The translations under genes were made by a program, and so were the position numbers. From Candidatus Iainarchaeum sp. (lineage in GTDB: Archaea > Iainarchaeota > Iainarchaeia > Iainarchaeales > GCA-2688035): a stretch of 9,271 bases of DNA. Under the pieces are notes generated by a model that did no database searches, was not told where the DNA came from, and was given only the letters and a program-made list of their open reading frames with translations. Positions 1 through 6,518 of the stretch are shown here, piece by piece (positions within the stretch are counted from its first letter, which is position 1; every line of letters starts with the position of its first letter). The stretch lies in contig JAFCCZ010000036.1 of the NCBI GenBank assembly GCA_017609945.1, forward strand, positions 1 through 9,271, written 5' to 3'.

Positions 1-1
1 T

Positions 2-1537
2 AAATATGTGCACTCACCCATTAACATGGGCGGAAGGCCCGGACAAGAACTTTCCGCACGGCTAGATGACTTTTTTGGAATTGCCGCAGGCGCCGCAAAG
101 ATATCCAAAGTCAGTGAAGATGGCCTGTGCGAAGTTTATTTGAGGGGCCACCGCTTTGGCAAGCAATACAATTCAGGGCTTGAGGGCCTGGATTTTGATT
201 ACATTAAGGAAGAAATAAAAAAATGCAATGACCCGAAAAAAAGCTATCTCATCTTTGTGCCCAACGGCCTTTTCTTTAGTCTAGGGGACCTAAAAAAATA
301 TGTGAATGGAAACGGCCCAAAACTTTTTGGGCACAAGGATTATGCACGCGTTTCAGACTTGCTGAAGCGAAAATTCCACGAGGCAAACAAATTTCGGGAG
401 TCATATTTTAAAAAAGATGAGTTGAACATAGCAGTGCACATTCGAAGGGGAGACATTACCAACCCCGAGCACAAAGACAACGTGAAGTATCTTTCTGACA
501 AGTATTTCATTGAAACAATTAACCGGCTTGTGTCGCTGCTTAAGGGCAAGCTTGACTACAAGGTGCACATCTATACCGAGTCGAACGCACTGATTGAACC
601 AGAATTGGAGAATAGGACTGATACCGAGGTTCACAGAAGCAAGGGGCCTGAGGGAATAATTGAGGATTTGTATCATCTGGCCACCGCGGACATTCTTGTG
701 CAGAGCAAAAGCTTTTTTTCAATGGTTGCCAGAGAGCGCTCCAACGGTTTCCCGGTGCTCTGGGACCGCTCTTGGAGCAAGGAAACGCTTTCAGAATACT
801 TGCGGGAAAAATCGCGAAAGGGTTCTGCGCCGGGGAGAGTAAGCGAAACAGGGCAAGATCAAAGAATCCCACTTTTGATGTCTTTCCCTTGTTCCGGATC
901 GCACTGGATAAGGTACTGTGTTGAATACTTTTCCGGCAAGCGCACGCCAGGCAAAGAATTGTGGGCTTTTGGGGGAAGGCTAAAGTTGGCGAAGCGTTTT
1001 GCCAGATACTGCAAAATTTTGATGGACAACTGGGGCCTAACAGATTCAAACGACTTTATAATGAACAGAAGCCACCACCCCGGCGTTTCAGATATCAGGC
1101 ACAACAAACTTATCCTGCTTTTAAGGAACTACAAGGAATTGTTTGTTCGCACGTCCTTCCCCGTAAGCAATTCCAAAATGGACGTCTTTGATAAGTTGCC
1201 AAAAATGATCCAGCGCTTTCACGAGTTTAACGGGGAGAAACTTTTGGTGTACTATGAGGACCTGGTGTCAGAAGACTTTACCTATATGGGAAATGTGCTG
1301 TCTTTTTTGGGGATAGATTATGACCTAAGCAAATGTGATTTAAATGAGCTTAAGAGGCAGAGTTTGAAGATAAAGGGCTCAAGATCTTTTAAGAACGGGG
1401 CCCTGCAAATGATTTACCATTCCCTAAAGCTGTCGCCTGCCGAAAGGGTTGAAGTTGACAACAAGTTTAAGGAAAAGCTTGGGGGTCTTTACGATAAGTA
1501 TTTGGGAAGGTATGCTGAAAGCAACTTGAAATATTAA
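2..1537 (+). CDS. Fucosyltransferase-like / sulfotransferase fusion protein, 5'-partial
   Basis: Two-domain enzyme, open to the left window edge. The first visible in-frame GTG (position 8) is probably internal, because the reading KYVHSPI before and across it resembles the interior of fucosyltransferase-like proteins and the expected N-terminal GxGN-type motif is missing. Residues are numbered from that GTG. The first half (to about 265) has the GDP-fucose-binding type motif HIRRGD (144-149), an IYTES strand, and a later aD-ILVQSKSFFSMVA segment, as in GT11/O-fucosyltransferase-like folds. From about 287 a sulfotransferase domain begins: a 5'-phosphosulfate loop SFPCSGSHW (292-300), a 3'-phosphate segment LLLRNYKELFVRTSF (370-384), and a DLVSEDF-type segment later. 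It would transfer sulfate from PAPS. Pairing glycosyl transfer with sulfation in one chain suggests a sulfated, possibly fucosylated, surface glycan. The next gene follows within 13 nt, so they are probably co-transcribed. The sugar donor is inferred from motifs only. Confidence 0.82.
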   Translation, partial: KYVHSPINMGGRPGQELSARLDDFFGIAAGAAKISKVSEDGLCEVYLRGHRFGKQYNSGLEGLDFDYIKEEIKKCNDPKKSYLIFVPNGLFFSLGDLKKYVNGNGPKLFGHKDYARVSDLLKRKFHEANKFRESYFKKDELNIAVHIRRGDITNPEHKDNVKYLSDKYFIETINRLVSLLKGKLDYKVHIYTESNALIEPELENRTDTEVHRSKGPEGIIEDLYHLATADILVQSKSFFSMVARERSNGFPVLWDRSWSKETLSEYLREKSRKGSAPGRVSETGQDQRIPLLMSFPCSGSHWIRYCVEYFSGKRTPGKELWAFGGRLKLAKRFARYCKILMDNWGLTDSNDFIMNRSHHPGVSDIRHNKLILLLRNYKELFVRTSFPVSNSKMDVFDKLPKMIQRFHEFNGEKLLVYYEDLVSEDFTYMGNVLSFLGIDYDLSKCDLNELKRQSLKIKGSRSFKNGALQMIYHSLKLSPAERVEVDNKFKEKLGGLYDKYLGRYAESNLKY

Positions 1538-1550
1538 ACTGGTGAAGAAA

Positions 1551-3482
1551 ATGTTGGACGCCTTGAAGAATTTTGTTTGGGGAAGCAAACAAAGAAAAGA
1601 AAAAATTGTTAATTTTCTAATTGACAAGCCCAAAACAGTGTACAACAAACCGGACTGGCGATATTCTAAGGCAGGGATGCACAGGCCAGGCCTGTTCCGC
1701 ATGAAAGACGTTGAAGTGAATCTCTTTGACGACATTTTCATTTCGCCGGAGCTGAACTACCTTGAGACAGTTGGGTTTTATCACAAAAAGCTGATGGCAA
1801 CTTACGGGATAGATTATGAGAACGTGCGCTGCCAGATAAATGGCGAAATGGTAAATGGCAAATCTTTTAAGGTAACTTTTGCTGAGGGGGGTATTGGGGC
1901 AACACAACTCAAGTTTTACCACGATTTTTCAAAAATGAAAGATGGCGAAACCCAAGATGTGAGCATTGCTGCCGGGAAATTTAAAAAGGACTTTACTTTA
2001 ACCAGGCCAAAGTTTTCCCCCAGCTACTATGTTACACTGCAAACCATGATCCGCAGTGGCTTTGTCAAGCAAAAGCTTTTGGCTGAGTGGCTTGATTACT
2101 ATTTGTCTTGTGGGGTGGAACACTTTTACATTTATGACAACGGAATAAACGCCAGTGACATGAGGCTGTTAAACTCCTACGACGAGATAACTGTTGTAGA
2201 CTGGGACAAAACCTCATACTTTTGGATGGAGTACAATTTAGATAAGGAAAAATGGATCGGGGTTCACAAGAACCAGCCTGCGGCAAGCACACATTGCATT
2301 CAAAAGTATGGGCGGGGTGGCCAATCCAAGTGGATGATTTTTGTTGACCCGGACGAATTTTTGTATTCACCAACCTCCTCGCTCTTGGATGTGTTGAAAA
2401 AGTACGAAAACGATGACAAGGTGGCTGCGCTGACTGCGCGCAGTTATATCTTTGCTGGCGTTTCCCCAATCACTATAAAGAGCGTTGTCCACGACTGCCT
2501 TGTTCGAGAGAAAAAGCTTCACGGCCAAATAAAGTCAATTGTTAAGCCCGAGTTTGTGGAAAACCAAAAGGTTCACGGCGCGAGCAAGGTTAAAGGCAAG
2601 AGAACTAACCAGCTTGATGTTGACGAGTTGCACTACAACCATTACAGGCACATTGGGAAATGGGGCTATGTGCGCAAGGCAAGATTGCGCGAGCCAGTTG
2701 TGGACAGGGAACTGTCAGATATTGTTAAGAGACGTGAGAGAGGCTTACAAGAAAGCGGCGGAAATGTGTTTGATTTTTTTGAAGGAATTTACTGCATAAA
2801 CCCGGATAGAAACAAGTCCCGCTGGAGAAAGATTCAGCGGGCGTTCGGTAGTTTGGGAATTGCCGACAGGGTAGAGAGGTTTGACGCCACAGAAAACGAC
2901 TTGAAATATTTTGGGAGAAAATTTAAGGTCGGGGAAAAGGGAAGGCACCATGCAACCGCCCTGTCGCATCTTGAAATAATTAAGACTGCCAAGCAGAAAA
3001 ATCTTGACAATGTCCTAATTTTTGAGGACGACGCAGAGTTTGTAGACTTCAATTCCAAATACTTAAAGAGTTCAATTCGCTCTCTTAAAAAATTGGATTG
3101 GAATCTGTTCTTTTTGGGCTACAATATTAAGGAGAATAATAAGGCCAGAATCGTCAATGTTTCGGAAAACTTGTTTCACATCCCGCCTGGCTTTTGCAAA
3201 GGGGCCATAACCAGTTTGCATTCTTACTGCGTAAACAAAAGTGCTTATGATTTTATTCTGGAAAATTATAAGGTCCCGACCAAGCTGGGCGATCCTGAAA
3301 CAAGGTCCAGGATTGACAGCTGGCTTCCGAACAGGCTTGGCGCTCACTGCATGTTTCCACTGCTTTCAGTGCAGGCGTTTCAAAACAGGAACGGTGTAAG
3401 GCAATCATATATGCTGGAAAATTTCAAAAAGTTCAGGGAAACTTATGATGAAACTAATTCAAAAAAGGGGGTTGTGAAGTAA
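1551..3482 (+). CDS. Bifunctional glycosyltransferase (GT92-like + GT25-like domains)
   Basis: 643-aa protein with two glycosyltransferase modules. I chose ATG 1551 because GGTGA (1541-1545) lies 5 nt upstream; an in-frame GTG at 1542 overlaps that ribosome site. Residues about 1-145 form a beta-rich N-terminal region that I do not recognise. Residues about 147-400 resemble GT92/DUF23: EWLDYYL (179-185), FYIYDN (192-197), the metal-binding DxD in FVDPDEF (264-270), and a late HYNHYRHIGKW segment. Residues about 418-640 resemble GT25 (LPS glycosyltransferase family): a GIYCINPDR start, a conserved SHLEIIKTA helix, and an acidic FEDD motif (491-494). No signal peptide or membrane segment is visible, so it likely acts in the cytoplasm on a growing glycan, adding two sugars in sequence. 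Stop TAA is 1 nt before the next start. Family calls are by motif; donor and acceptor are unknown. Confidence 0.85.
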   Translation: MLDALKNFVWGSKQRKEKIVNFLIDKPKTVYNKPDWRYSKAGMHRPGLFRMKDVEVNLFDDIFISPELNYLETVGFYHKKLMATYGIDYENVRCQINGEMVNGKSFKVTFAEGGIGATQLKFYHDFSKMKDGETQDVSIAAGKFKKDFTLTRPKFSPSYYVTLQTMIRSGFVKQKLLAEWLDYYLSCGVEHFYIYDNGINASDMRLLNSYDEITVVDWDKTSYFWMEYNLDKEKWIGVHKNQPAASTHCIQKYGRGGQSKWMIFVDPDEFLYSPTSSLLDVLKKYENDDKVAALTARSYIFAGVSPITIKSVVHDCLVREKKLHGQIKSIVKPEFVENQKVHGASKVKGKRTNQLDVDELHYNHYRHIGKWGYVRKARLREPVVDRELSDIVKRRERGLQESGGNVFDFFEGIYCINPDRNKSRWRKIQRAFGSLGIADRVERFDATENDLKYFGRKFKVGEKGRHHATALSHLEIIKTAKQKNLDNVLIFEDDAEFVDFNSKYLKSSIRSLKKLDWNLFFLGYNIKENNKARIVNVSENLFHIPPGFCKGAITSLHSYCVNKSAYDFILENYKVPTKLGDPETRSRIDSWLPNRLGAHCMFPLLSVQAFQNRNGVRQSYMLENFKKFRETYDETNSKKGVVK

Positions 3483-3483
3483 A

Positions 3484-4500
3484 GTGCGTAAGAAAATTTT
3501 AATAGTAAAGGGAAAGGCTGGGCTGGGAAACAGAAGTCTGGCTTTTCTCACAGGCGTTGTCTACGCAAGGCTTACCGGGAGAGAGCTTCTGGTGGACTGG
3601 AGCGATAACCTGTATTCCCAGAACGGTGTCAATTCTTTCCATCACTTCTTCACAAGCCCTGCTGTTGACTCCGCTAAAGAAGTCCCGTGTGATGCTAAGT
3701 CAATTGCGCCGACTGCGTGGAAGGGAAATCTTGTGAGGTCGGTTGATGGAATGATTGAAAAGTTTGGGCCAAGGCCACACAATACTATAAAGTATCGTGA
3801 GGAGTACTCAATTGATTTCTTAAAACTTGATTATACAGAGGATGTTCTTGTAATGTTTTCCTATATTTTCAACTGGAGGCAGCTTGAGGCGCACTTGAAG
3901 AACGGCCCAAGGGAATGGCAGGGCCTTGGGAGAAAAGAGCTCACGAAAAAACTGCTTTCGGACAACCTATTTTTGCACAAGGATATTGTGCGCAGGGTTG
4001 AGGAATTCAAAAAGGACAACTTTTCCAAACCAATGATTGGAGTGCACATAAGGTATACGGACAACCAGGGCGACCAGTTTAACCGCAGCAAGCTTCCCTC
4101 GCTTGACCGCTATCCCGCGATAATTGAAAAGCTGTTGAAGGAAGTTCCGGGTGCGGGAATTTTTTTGGCAACAGACAACGAGGAGATTCTCAAAAGCTAT
4201 CGGGAGAAATATCCGAATGTAATTGCAACCGACAAATGGTTTCCTGGCAGAAAAGGGAAAAGGCTGCATGGGCACGGCGCTTGCCCTGACAGGATTCAGA
4301 ACGGAGTTGAGGCACTGGTGGACATGCATCTTTTGGCAGAATGCGATTACCTTGTTTTTTCCAGCAAGCCAACATTTGCGCAGGTTGCAAGAATGCGCTC
4401 CAAAGCAAATGAGTCAAAGATTTTTGACGTAGAATTAGCTGCCCGGGAAGGCTCTAATCCCCTTGTCGCGAGAGATGCCACGCCTTTAGGCGTGGAGTGA
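3484..4500 (+). CDS. NodZ-like (GT23-type) fucosyltransferase, C-terminus altered by an IS
   Basis: 338-aa glycosyltransferase resembling the alpha-1,6-fucosyltransferase NodZ, which transfers fucose from GDP-fucose. Visible motifs are AGLGNR (12-17) at the first strand, GRELLVDW shortly after, the donor-binding GVHIRYTD (186-193, with R190 in the key arginine place), FLATDNEE (227-234), and an ALVDMHLLAECDYLVFSS segment equivalent to the NodZ ALIDMYLLARC region. The length is close to NodZ (about 320-330 aa). GTG 3484 is 1 nt after the previous stop; upstream GTGA is a weak ribosome site, so translational coupling is likely. The last six residues at least (TPLGVE, 333-338) and the TGA stop are read from the left hairpin of the adjoining IS200-type element, so the native tail was replaced. 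The catalytic fold appears complete. Fucose as donor is a family-level inference. Confidence 0.85.
   Translation: MRKKILIVKGKAGLGNRSLAFLTGVVYARLTGRELLVDWSDNLYSQNGVNSFHHFFTSPAVDSAKEVPCDAKSIAPTAWKGNLVRSVDGMIEKFGPRPHNTIKYREEYSIDFLKLDYTEDVLVMFSYIFNWRQLEAHLKNGPREWQGLGRKELTKKLLSDNLFLHKDIVRRVEEFKKDNFSKPMIGVHIRYTDNQGDQFNRSKLPSLDRYPAIIEKLLKEVPGAGIFLATDNEEILKSYREKYPNVIATDKWFPGRKGKRLHGHGACPDRIQNGVEALVDMHLLAECDYLVFSSKPTFAQVARMRSKANESKIFDVELAAREGSNPLVARDATPLGVE
4478..4495 (+). repeat. IS left-end hairpin
   Basis: Perfect 7-bp stem CCACGCC / GGCGTGG with loop TTTA. This is the subterminal palindrome recognised by the transposase at the left end. It is also translated as part of the tail of the NodZ-like gene, whose stop TGA is at 4498-4500. 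Confidence 0.85.
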
Positions 4501-4536
4501 ATCGCGGCACAATCTTTTTCTTTTTACAGCGTGTTA

Positions 4537-4576
4537 TCCTCTTGCGCGGCGCGGCGCTATCGCGCCAGCAGGAGGA
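4537..4576 (+). promoter_or_regulatory. Stem-loop sequestering the tnpA ribosome-binding site
   Basis: TCCTCTTGC (4537-4545) pairs with GCAGGAGGA (4568-4576) over 9 bp including one G-T wobble. After a small internal bulge, GGCGCG (4548-4553) pairs with CGCGCC (4561-4566) around a 7-nt loop. The 3' arm contains the AGGAGGA Shine-Dalgarno site of tnpA, whose ATG is at 4585. The folded RNA would block initiation. Related repression by 5'-leader structure is known for IS200, so this likely keeps transposase low even when transcripts enter from the upstream glycosyltransferase operon. Confidence 0.72.
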
Positions 4577-4584
4577 AGTTTACA

Positions 4585-5025
4585 ATGAATCTTGATGGAA
4601 ATCTTTATGGACACAATCATATAAAAGGCTGCTGGGAGCACCATTTGCGGTGGTGTCCAAAGTACAGGTTTAATGCTCTCAGGAAACCAAGCATAAAATC
4701 TGACTGCGAGCAAGCAATACGGGAAGCTGCAAAACGCAAGGGTTGGTTGCTGCTAGAGCTCGCTGTCATGCCTGACCACGTACATGTCGTTGTCAGAACA
4801 ACAAAACCAGTAAATCCATCCGACGTGTTGTTCTATCTGAAAGGAAGAAGCGCATACGAGATATTCAAAAAGCATCCAAACATGCGTAAACGCTATTGGG
4901 GAGGACACTTCTGGAGCAGAGGAAACTTCTGCAGAACTGTGGGTGCAGACCTACAAACAGCACGCAGTTACGTACGCAACCAAAAAGACATACATCAACG
5001 AAGACTAGCAGACTACTGCAGCTAA
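4585..5025 (+). CDS. tnpA: IS200/IS605-family transposase TnpA (Y1 HUH nuclease)
   Basis: 146-aa single-domain transposase that cuts and rejoins single-stranded DNA at the hairpin ends. ATG 4585 is preceded by AGGAGGAAG 7 nt upstream; an in-frame ATG at 4531 lies before the leader hairpin and would add a non-family extension. Visible signatures are the HUH motif HVH (H65, H67) in MPDHVHVVV, a WGGHFWSRG segment (105-113), and the catalytic tyrosine Y129 in SYVRNQ with Q133 four residues later. These match the H-x-H, Tyr and Gln arrangement of IS608 TnpA. Length is typical. No frameshift or premature stop is seen, so the enzyme should be active if translated. Confidence 0.95.
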   Translation: MNLDGNLYGHNHIKGCWEHHLRWCPKYRFNALRKPSIKSDCEQAIREAAKRKGWLLLELAVMPDHVHVVVRTTKPVNPSDVLFYLKGRSAYEIFKKHPNMRKRYWGGHFWSRGNFCRTVGADLQTARSYVRNQKDIHQRRLADYCS

Positions 5026-5035
5026 ACAGCTGAAG

Positions 5036-5055
5036 CCCACACCTTCAGGTGTGGG
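5036..5055 (+). repeat. IS right-end hairpin
   Basis: Perfect 8-bp stem CCCACACC / GGTGTGGG with loop TTCA, 10 nt after the tnpA stop. It is followed by TGGTTCAC, a common right-end context in this family. The tnpA stop and this hairpin also separate the element from the convergent tatA gene. Confidence 0.85.
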
Positions 5056-5086
5056 TGGTTCACAGCCTAAGGTTGGCCAACACACT

Positions 5087-5245
5087 TCACTTTTCCGGTT
5101 TGGACTTTTGGGAGCCTTCAACTCCTTCCTTGTAAGCGCCCTTTGCTTTGCCGAGGGATTTCATCCATGCAAACATATGGTTTCTTCCAAAGAAGAAAAC
5201 AGCTGCTACTGCGACAACGACAATTGCTTCGTTTATTCCAATCAT
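5087..5245 (-). CDS. tatA: TatA-like Tat translocase subunit (third tatA of the operon)
   Basis: 52-aa membrane protein, last gene of the tat operon. TatA oligomers form or stabilise the passage through which folded proteins with twin-arginine signals cross the membrane. The protein starts MIGINEAIVVV, with a glutamate at position 6, an N-terminal hydrophobic helix (7-19), the FFFG hinge (17-20), then an amphipathic stretch with HMFAWMKSLGKAKGAYKEG and a short basic tail. ATG 5245 has GGTGG 4 nt upstream on the minus strand. It is shorter than typical TatA (about 60-90 aa) because the C-terminal tail is reduced. It lies 38 nt after the preceding tatA with no visible promoter between them, and ends about 20 nt from the IS right end. 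Confidence 0.82.
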   Translation of the reverse strand: MIGINEAIVVVAVAAVFFFGRNHMFAWMKSLGKAKGAYKEGVEGSQKSKPEK

Positions 5246-5283
5246 TTAACCACCTTACCTAAACCAATGGCCTTTTCTACTAT

Positions 5284-5505
5284 TTAAATTTTGCTTTCCT
5301 TTCCCTTGGTTTGATTTTTCTGTTTGGGCTTCAGGCCTGCTTCCTCTGAGACAGTTTCGGCAATTTTCTTCTGTTCATCCAGCCCGTCCTTAAAGGCCTT
5401 CTTTGCCTCGCCCATTGTCTTGGCCCAGTCAAGCATTTGGTTTTTTCCAAAGAAGAATATGCCTACTGCAATAGCAATGATTACCAGTTCTGGAGCCCCA
5501 ATCAT
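5284..5505 (-). CDS. tatA: TatA-like Tat translocase subunit (second tatA of the operon)
   Basis: 73-aa protein with standard TatA order: short N-terminus MIGAPELV with Glu6, one membrane helix (about 6-18), the FFFG hinge followed by K (17-21), amphipathic helix MLDWAKTMGEAKKAFKDGLD, then a polar lysine/glutamine-rich tail (about 45-73) expected in the cytoplasm. I chose ATG 5505 over an in-frame GTG at 5514, because GGTG lies just before the ATG and the shorter form matches the sister proteins. It is the longest of the three tatA copies and the most conventional, so it may be the main pore-forming subunit. Confidence 0.88.
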   Translation of the reverse strand: MIGAPELVIIAIAVGIFFFGKNQMLDWAKTMGEAKKAFKDGLDEQKKIAETVSEEAGLKPKQKNQTKGKESKI

Positions 5506-5532
5506 TTTGTTCACACCCTGTTTAAGCAGAGG

Positions 5533-5667
5533 CTAGTTCTTTTTTTCCTTTGAACCTTTTGCTTCCCCAATGGCCTTTGCCCACTCAACCAGCTTGTCCT
5601 TTCCAAAGAAGAACAATACCACAACAACTACAATGATTACTATTTCAGGGATTCCGATGTTCAGCAT
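5533..5667 (-). CDS. tatA: TatA-like Tat translocase subunit, very short (first tatA of the operon)
   Basis: 44-aa protein: MLNIGIPEIV with Glu8, a valine-rich membrane helix (about 8-19), FFFGKDKL hinge, one amphipathic helix VEWAKAIGEAKG, and an immediate lysine-rich end. Almost all of the usual C-terminal tail is absent. The start lies inside the end of tatC (23-bp overlap), with GGAGG at 5677-5681 nine nt before the ATG, so translation is coupled to tatC. Glu8 is the position that is polar in TatA/TatB proteins. It could serve a TatB-like role bound to TatC, but I cannot tell TatA from TatB by sequence here. Confidence 0.82.
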   Translation of the reverse strand: MLNIGIPEIVIIVVVVVLFFFGKDKLVEWAKAIGEAKGSKEKKN

Positions 5668-6349
5668 TTTTTGCAGCCTCCTTACTATCCTTTTTATTAA
5701 AAATCTTTAAATATAAAAGGGTTCCCTCAAACAGGCCGTACAGTGGAAGGGCCATAAGCAGCATGCTTAGTGCGTCAGGTGGGGCTAGAAAAGCGCTTAG
5801 AATTAATATCCCAATAAACACAACGGGTCTGAGCTGAACAAGGTGCTCTATTTTCAAAAAACCGTACCTTACAAGAAACACAAGCACTATTGGCATCTGG
5901 AACGCCATTCCAAACGCAATTCCAATAAACGCAAGGCTTTCCATCAGCCCGCTGAGGGTCCACATATTGCTAACCCCGTAGCTTGCAGCGAGTGCTGCGA
6001 AAAATTGCAGCCCAATAAAGATCATAACATAAATTCCAAAAGAGGCGCCTGCAACGAAAAGAATAATGCTTACTGGCAGCAGCTTCATCAAACCTTTTTT
6101 CTCTTTCTCATACAGGGCAGGGCTTACAAAGCGAACCAGTTCAAGCAAAGCTATTGGTGCGGTTAAAACTGCTGCAAAAGCAATAACGATTGTTGCAACA
6201 GAAATAAAGGTGTCTGTTGGCGAAAAAGCTACAAGTATCACCCCCTTGGGGAGAAGGGAACTGAAAAAAGCAACCATTTGGGTGCTGAAATATGCTCCAA
6301 TTGCGGCAAAAACTATGAACGCAATCAATATTTTCTTCAGCGAATTCAT
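5645..6349 (-). CDS. tatC: Sec-independent translocase subunit TatC, short N-terminus
   Basis: 234-aa polytopic membrane protein that binds twin-arginine signal peptides and recruits TatA. Six hydrophobic segments are visible (about 5-24, 48-71, 91-120, 137-161, 173-189, 192-213). Family motifs are FVSPALYEKEKK (74-85), where E83 corresponds to the signal-binding Glu103 of E. coli, FGMAFQMPI (146-154), and FLAPPDALS with LPLYGLFE (187-208). The usual cytoplasmic HLxELRxR segment before the first helix is missing: the protein starts MNSLKKILIAF, and an in-frame TAA lies two codons before the ATG. The Glu of that motif (E15 in E. coli) also helps bind the signal. Gene order is tatC then three tatA genes, with the first overlapping. 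A TATA-like box lies about 40 nt upstream. Confidence 0.95.
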   Translation of the reverse strand: MNSLKKILIAFIVFAAIGAYFSTQMVAFFSSLLPKGVILVAFSPTDTFISVATIVIAFAAVLTAPIALLELVRFVSPALYEKEKKGLMKLLPVSIILFVAGASFGIYVMIFIGLQFFAALAASYGVSNMWTLSGLMESLAFIGIAFGMAFQMPIVLVFLVRYGFLKIEHLVQLRPVVFIGILILSAFLAPPDALSMLLMALPLYGLFEGTLLYLKIFNKKDSKEAAKNAEHRNP

Positions 6350-6380
6350 CCTGCATTACCCCCGCATTAGACGTGTTTAC

Positions 6381-6393
6381 CCCATATATATTG
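6381..6393 (-). promoter_or_regulatory. TATA-like box for the tatC-tatA operon
   Basis: On the minus strand the run CAATATATATGGG lies centred about 38 nt before the tatC ATG. With normal archaeal spacing the start would fall about 12 nt before the ATG, giving a short leader that contains GGGGGT as a possible ribosome site. A second AT-rich run (about 6398-6412) is further upstream. Confidence 0.5.
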
Positions 6394-6518
6394 CCAGTTA
6401 TTAATAAATAATCCGCTGTGCAGAAGCATGCATTAGATTAGCTGCCACTGGTTGAGATGTTTAACAATTAGCCTGGCAATTGTCTTACTCTTCGCTGGCA
6501 GGTTTATTTCCCGCCATT

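Larger units (their letters stand above)
4468..5063 (+). mobile_element. IS200-type insertion sequence (single tnpA, no tnpB)
   Basis: About 600-bp element with tnpA framed by subterminal hairpins at 4478-4495 and 5036-5055. This layout is diagnostic of the IS200/IS605 superfamily, which moves as single-stranded DNA and makes no terminal inverted repeats or target duplications. At the right end TGAA (5031-5034) just before the hairpin is complementary to TTCA (5059-5062) just after it, as expected for guide and cleavage sequences; the right boundary is therefore placed around 5063. The left boundary is not resolved; 4468 is an estimate after TTGTC. No tnpB follows. The element sits between the NodZ-like gene and the convergent tat operon. 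It looks autonomous because all tnpA catalytic residues and both ends are present. Confidence 0.85.

Noticed and set aside
8..10. GTG at 8 as the true start of the first gene
   Set aside because: The frame is open to the window edge and the residues around it look internal to the domain; the N-terminal donor-binding motif is missing, so the gene begins upstream.
540..1049. Long minus-strand frame of 169 codons opposite the first gene
   Set aside because: It is a shadow of the well-supported plus-strand fusion gene; cysteine/proline-rich composition with no motif.
4531..4584. Upstream ATG of tnpA
   Set aside because: It lies before the GC-rich leader hairpin and adds a sequence not seen in TnpA proteins; AGGAGGA favours ATG 4585.
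5060..5090. Continuation of the NodZ-like gene after the IS
   Set aside because: Because the left cleavage point is not fixed, the frame after excision is uncertain: one frame stops at once (GCC TAA), another runs on about 23 codons over tatA. Neither can be claimed.
5051..5287. Plus-strand 78-codon frame after the IS
   Set aside because: It starts inside the IS right-end hairpin and runs antisense over a clear tatA gene; no family resemblance.
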